Source: JAAYZK01 sp964535025
GTDB lineage: Bacteria; Planctomycetota; Phycisphaerae; SM23-33; FEN-1343
DNA length: 8,534 nt
Direction: 5' to 3'
Assembly: GCA_964535025.1 (NCBI GenBank)
Contig: CAZHRW010000017.1
Span: forward strand, 1-8,534
Each line of letters begins with the position of its first letter. Position 1 is the stretch's first letter. The notes beneath the pieces are model-generated. The model saw only the letters and a program-made list of their open reading frames with translations, was not told where the DNA came from and ran no database searches. The position numbers were made by a program, and so were the translations under genes. This document shows positions 5,046 through 8,534 of the stretch, piece after piece.

Positions 5046-7905
5046 ACACGATCCCGAGCGCTTCCAGGGTCAGCACCTCGTCGCCGCAGACGGCCTCGGT
5101 GCCGCCGGTCATGCCCATCCGCAGCACCGTCCCGTCGGCGTCGAATCGGATGATGGTGACCAGCGCGTCGGTCTTCCCGTCGTCGAAGGTCGTTGCCGGC
5201 GCGGGTCGGCCGTCGGTCTGCTGGTCGTAACGGACGATCACCACGTCGGCCCCGCCGTCGGCGCGGGTGACCCGCAGCCCGCAGGCCGGCACGGGGCCCC
5301 GGAGATCCATCGTCTCGACGGCGGCGACGGCATCCATCTTGCGGTAGGGGTCGACAATCGTCGCGAAAATCGCCTCGCTGCCGCGGCGGCGGAGGATCGC
5401 CTGGTGACGGCCGCCGGGGACGACACCGGTGTAGACGGTGCTGGCCTCGGCGCCCAGCACGGTGGCCTTCACTTCGTTGGCCGGGCGGGCGCGCCCGCCG
5501 TCGTCGGTGGACGCGTCGCGGCGCCAGGTGCCCGTCCAGGCCGCGCCCGTCCGCACCGGCTCGGTGCAGCGGATGTGCTGGTAGCCCCGCTGGGCCGAAT
5601 CGCCCATCGGCTGCAGCGTGTCCGTGTCGGCGCCGGCGAGGGCATCGAGCTCGCCGCGGAAGCACAGCGGGTAATCGAATGTATGGGTGCCCTGGCCCCA
5701 CCCGCGGTAGACGTCCACGATGTAGCCGGGCATCTGCACGACCGTCCGATCGAGCCCCACGCCGGTATAGGCCCCGTCGGCCTGCCCGCGGATCACCTTG
5801 ATGTCCCCGGCATCGTAGAACACCAGCAGCTTGCCGGTGGTCGCCGCCTGGGAGTGCTCGTCGACCGACAGCGTCCAGTGAGCGATCGTCGGGCGACTCC
5901 ACTCGGCGTGGCGGCGGTCTTCGTAGCGGTAGCCCTGCGGCTCGCCGGCCAGTTCGTCGCCATCGGCGAAGAGGATCAGGTTGAGCTTGTCCGGGTGGCC
6001 GTGCACGCCGCCGTGACGGCCGTAATCCATCAGCAGGAACGTCTCGCCGCCGCCGTCGGTGCCGCGGAGGATGCCGTAGCCGAGGGTGTCGAAGATCAGG
6101 CTGCCCAGGCCGGCCATGGGCTTTTCGGGCAGGGTCTCGTAGATGACCGTAGGAAAATAGCACGCCGACGACTGAAACAGTTGCCTGGGCGCGGCATTGA
6201 CGATCGAGCCGTAGTTGGGGTCGTCGTAGCGAAGGTAGGCGAAATCGTAGGCCATGGCGGTCCAGGTGCCGCCGACCGGCGCGCGTCCGGAGTCGTTGAT
6301 CCCGGGGGCCGTCCCGTCGGGGTAGGCATACTTCAGCGGGCTGTCGAAGAGGTTCTTGAACCGGCAGTTCATGAAGCCGTACAGGTCGATGCCCTTGCGG
6401 GCCAGCGGTTCGAGGCAGGCCACCAGGGCGTGGCGGGCGAACAGTTGGTAGCCGATAGCCCCCTCGCCCCACATCCCGTCGTCGCCGATACCGTTGGCGA
6501 TCATCGCGCGGGTGTTGGCGGCGCCGACGTCGATCCAGTTCTGGTCGTCCAGGACGATTCCGCCCTGGATGTAGGCGGCGTTGTAGAAGTTCATCCAGTT
6601 GCCCACCGCCCCGCCGCGACGGGCGGGCGGATCGGTCCGCCAGTCGGGGTTGGACCGGTCCCGTCGGGCCACCTCCTCGGCAGCCGAGCGTTTCCCGTTG
6701 ATAAAGGTCAGGGCGCAGCGAATCAGGTCGGTCTCAATCCGCTGGCGGTCTTCGTCGGTCAGACAGGGACTGGTGTAGATCAGGTCGTACGCCTGGATGA
6801 GCGGCAGCAGCCACATGGCCTCGCTGAGCCGCTGGGCCATGACCTTGGAGGTGTCGCTGCTGTTGACGCCCTTGTGTTCTGTGTACTCGTCGGGGTAGAG
6901 CTTCGCATACCCGACGAGGATCTCGCGGGCCTTGGCGGCGTAGCGTTCGTCGTCGGTGAGCTGGTAGGCGTAGCCCAGCCAGCCGGCCATCTTGCTCAGC
7001 AGGCTGTGGGCCTGGGCCTGCGGACAGTCGCGGTCGGTCATCTGGGCCGGCTCGGACGGATCGGGGTGGACAACGTCTCGATCGAGCCACGCCTCGCACT
7101 CGTCGAACAGTTTGGCGCACATCTCGGCGGCGCGCGGGCTTTCGGCGAGTTTCTTCCGCATCTCGACGAGTTCCTCGCGGGTCAGGAAGAGCCCCGGGTG
7201 GATGCCCAATGGGATGGTTTCCGGCAGCGTGACGGTCACGCCGCTGTAGTCGTTACGGGGCGAGCCGCCCTCGATATAGGTGGGCGCGTCGGCGTTGAAG
7301 TCCGGCACCACCAGCAGCGGGGCCAGGTCGGCGGTGGTGATCACCTCGATCTCCCCCAGGCCGCCCCACCGGCGGGGCTCGCCCATCTTGGGGTCGACGG
7401 CGCCGGGATAGCTGCTTTTGACGGTGACCTCGACCCACTCGATGGTCCGGTCGATCGGAAGTTCCTGGCGGGGCACCTGGTCGCGATGGCGGCGGTCGGG
7501 GCGCTCGACCTGGAGGGTCTTGGTCAGGACCGTTCCGTCCGAAAGACGCACCTCGATATCCTTCGGCGACGCCTCCACCTGTCCGTCGGAACAGATGAAG
7601 TTGATCGTCGAGATGGGAAGGGCCGCCACCAGGTCGATACGGAACCGGTACCGGCCCCACAGCACGCAGCGGGTGTGCGTGTTGCCGTCGGCGGTCTGCT
7701 CGGGGCCGGTGTGGCGGTCGATCCCCGCATCCTTGCTGAGCAGCTCCACGCTGACCCGCCCGCCGTTGGCGGGCAGGGCCGCGTTGTGGGCGCGGATCTC
7801 CCGCTCCCGCTGGCGCCAGTCATGCGCCTGCTGGGCGTAGGCCGGGGTGAGAACGACCAAAAGGGTGACGACGACACAAACCATTCGGTTCTTGCAGGGG
7901 AACAT
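5035..7905 (-). CDS. Secreted polysaccharide lyase, alginate-lyase / heparinase II/III-like
   Basis: A complete 956-residue exported protein: lysine and arginine, then a hydrophobic stretch (8-20) and a likely cleavage after AYA (24). Residues about 45-190 look like an F5/8 type C (discoidin) beta-sandwich (WGRYRFRIDL, GGLGEIEVI). Residues about 230-560 match the helical toroid of alginate-lyase and heparinase II/III proteins (HPGLFLTREELVEMR, then repeated Trp/Tyr-rich helices, NWMNFYNAA at 436-444, GMWGEGAIGYQ). The C-terminal beta-sandwich begins near 590 with the hallmark GGVHGHPDKLNL, where H635, H637 and D639-K640 are intact. Such enzymes cleave uronic-acid polysaccharides by beta-elimination; PL15/PL17 or a related family is likely, but the substrate is unknown. 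GAGG at 7914-7917, 8 nt upstream, supports the start at 7905 over an in-frame ATG at 8169 inside the sulfatase. The stop overlaps the small plus-strand gene. Confidence 0.9.
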   Translation of the reverse strand: MFPCKNRMVCVVVTLLVVLTPAYAQQAHDWRQREREIRAHNAALPANGGRVSVELLSKDAGIDRHTGPEQTADGNTHTRCVLWGRYRFRIDLVAALPISTINFICSDGQVEASPKDIEVRLSDGTVLTKTLQVERPDRRHRDQVPRQELPIDRTIEWVEVTVKSSYPGAVDPKMGEPRRWGGLGEIEVITTADLAPLLVVPDFNADAPTYIEGGSPRNDYSGVTVTLPETIPLGIHPGLFLTREELVEMRKKLAESPRAAEMCAKLFDECEAWLDRDVVHPDPSEPAQMTDRDCPQAQAHSLLSKMAGWLGYAYQLTDDERYAAKAREILVGYAKLYPDEYTEHKGVNSSDTSKVMAQRLSEAMWLLPLIQAYDLIYTSPCLTDEDRQRIETDLIRCALTFINGKRSAAEEVARRDRSNPDWRTDPPARRGGAVGNWMNFYNAAYIQGGIVLDDQNWIDVGAANTRAMIANGIGDDGMWGEGAIGYQLFARHALVACLEPLARKGIDLYGFMNCRFKNLFDSPLKYAYPDGTAPGINDSGRAPVGGTWTAMAYDFAYLRYDDPNYGSIVNAAPRQLFQSSACYFPTVIYETLPEKPMAGLGSLIFDTLGYGILRGTDGGGETFLLMDYGRHGGVHGHPDKLNLILFADGDELAGEPQGYRYEDRRHAEWSRPTIAHWTLSVDEHSQAATTGKLLVFYDAGDIKVIRGQADGAYTGVGLDRTVVQMPGYIVDVYRGWGQGTHTFDYPLCFRGELDALAGADTDTLQPMGDSAQRGYQHIRCTEPVRTGAAWTGTWRRDASTDDGGRARPANEVKATVLGAEASTVYTGVVPGGRHQAILRRRGSEAIFATIVDPYRKMDAVAAVETMDLRGPVPACGLRVTRADGGADVVIVRYDQQTDGRPAPATTFDDGKTDALVTIIRFDADGTVLRMGMTGGTEAVCGDEVLTLEALGIVFSE

Positions 7906-7953
7906 GGGTTGATCCTCGCTGGATGGACAGGTCAAGAGCGTTCGTGGACGTCT

Positions 7954-7982
7954 ATTATCCCAACTCGGGCTTCGAGATGCAA
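7954..7982 (-). promoter_or_regulatory. Sigma70-like promoter of the lyase gene
   Basis: On the minus strand TTGCAT (7982-7977) and GATAAT (7959-7954) are spaced by exactly 17 bp, and TGG before the -10 makes it an extended -10. The -10 matches 5 of 6 positions and the -35 3 of 6. The spacer contains the dyad CTCG-5 nt-CGAG. Initiation would be near 7947, leaving a leader of about 40 nt. The lyase could therefore be transcribed apart from the sulfatase; no terminator-like structure is seen between the two. Confidence 0.45.
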
Positions 7983-7997
7983 CCGACGGTGGCCCGA

Positions 7998-8534
7998 CTA
8001 CGACGAGACCAGTACCCGCCGGGCCTCCGCCTCCAGGCGACGGGCGAAGCCGGCTTCGTGGGCGGCCAATTCCGCGCGAAGCTCGTCCGGATCGCGGCGG
8101 GTCCAGCGCCGGCGGCCGTTCAGTTCGTTGTCGATGGCGAGGACAAGCCCGTAATAGCGCTGGTCGCACAGGCGGTCGGCCGCGGTCCGCAGGCCAGCGC
8201 GCTGCCGATCCGTCGTCGCGGCTGCCAGGTACGGGGCCAGGGCGTCGGCCTTATAGCGATCCCAACGGTCCTTGTGGCGCACGACCGCGTAATATTCATT
8301 CTCGTGGGCGATCCGCTCGGGCAGGGACAGGGTCCGCCACGCGTCCGGGATGAACGGATCTTCGGCTTTCGCCAGCCAGCGGTCCAACTCGCCCCGCAGC
8401 TCGGCCTTGACCTCGGCGTGAGCCGCGTCGTCGACGAGGTTGGTCTGCTGGTACGGGTCGGCGACGTTGTCGAACAACTGCCACTCGCCCAGATCGTCGA
8501 CCGCATAGGTGTAGCGCTTCGTGCGGACGCCGCG
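7998..8534 (-). CDS. Sulfatase, C-terminal fragment with a long extension
   Basis: The frame is open from the window edge to TAG at 7998: 178 residues, N-terminus missing. The first 30 residues carry the typical C-terminal pattern of arylsulfatase-like enzymes (RGVRTKRYTYAVDD, then WQLFDNVADPYQQTNLVDD), where a strand reading out Tyr and the DPxxxxNL turn end the sulfatase domain. The catalytic formylglycine site (CxPSR) lies outside the window, so activity cannot be judged. Family members usually end about 30-60 residues after this motif; here about 150 residues follow, largely helical, with many Arg, Glu and Ala and a Tyr-rich segment (DQRYYGLVLAIDNELN). Sulfatases remove sulfate esters from glycans, fitting the lyase 92 bp downstream on the same strand. 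That it is a sulfatase is secure; a role for the tail is unknown. Confidence 0.85.
   Translation of the reverse strand, partial: RGVRTKRYTYAVDDLGEWQLFDNVADPYQQTNLVDDAAHAEVKAELRGELDRWLAKAEDPFIPDAWRTLSLPERIAHENEYYAVVRHKDRWDRYKADALAPYLAAATTDRQRAGLRTAADRLCDQRYYGLVLAIDNELNGRRRWTRRDPDELRAELAAHEAGFARRLEAEARRVLVSS

Noticed and set aside
5404..8154. An open 916-residue plus-strand frame opposite the lyase and the sulfatase end
   Set aside because: It spans two real genes and their gap, has shadow-like composition and no domain signature. It reflects scarce stops in the opposite frame.
7906..8169. Longer start for the lyase at 8169
   Set aside because: It would add 88 Arg/Pro-rich residues before a clear signal peptide and overlap the sulfatase by 172 bp; the start at 7905 has a ribosome binding site.
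1..8534. CRISPR array, tRNA, rRNA, insertion sequence or prophage remnants
   Set aside because: No regularly spaced repeats, no tRNA- or rRNA-like stretch, and no transposase or terminal inverted repeats were seen by eye on either strand.

Overview
The window is GC-rich and codes densely, mostly on the minus strand. It reads as part of a glycan-degradation locus: the C-terminal end of a sulfatase, a secreted heparinase II/III- or alginate-lyase-like polysaccharide lyase, a secreted DUF4838 (alpha-glucuronidase-like) protein and two SIS-domain sugar-phosphate proteins. One small membrane protein lies on the plus strand. This gene set, the GC bias and the DUF6768-like small protein suggest a planctomycete (Planctomycetota, perhaps Phycisphaerae-like) or another PVC bacterium. 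That is an inference from content; no taxonomic marker gene is present.

Layout, following minus-strand transcription from right to left: sulfatase end (8534-7998, N-terminus outside the window); a 92-bp gap with a good sigma70-like promoter; polysaccharide lyase (7905-5035). A second minus-strand block follows: DUF4838 protein (4556-2280); a 137-bp gap with hairpins and a weak promoter-like element; a 253-residue SIS protein (2142-1381); a 100-bp gap with a strong hairpin; a larger SIS-like protein (1280-1, C-terminus outside the window). The small plus-strand membrane protein gene (4695-5045) sits between the blocks. It is divergent from the DUF4838 gene, and its 3' end overlaps the lyase 3' end by 11 bp.

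A plausible joint role is removal of sulfate from an acidic polysaccharide, beta-elimination by the lyase, further trimming or binding of uronic-acid-bearing oligosaccharides by the DUF4838 protein, and cytoplasmic handling of a phosphorylated sugar by the SIS proteins. The substrate cannot be read from the sequence. No transporter, TonB-dependent receptor, regulator, RNA gene, CRISPR array or mobile element is visible. The very long plus-strand ORFs opposite the main genes are GC-codon shadows.

No clearly new system is demonstrated. The points most worth checking are the two unequal SIS proteins behind a DUF4838 enzyme, a His-to-Tyr change at a conserved site of the lyase, the long C-terminal extension of the sulfatase, and the structured intergenic regions.
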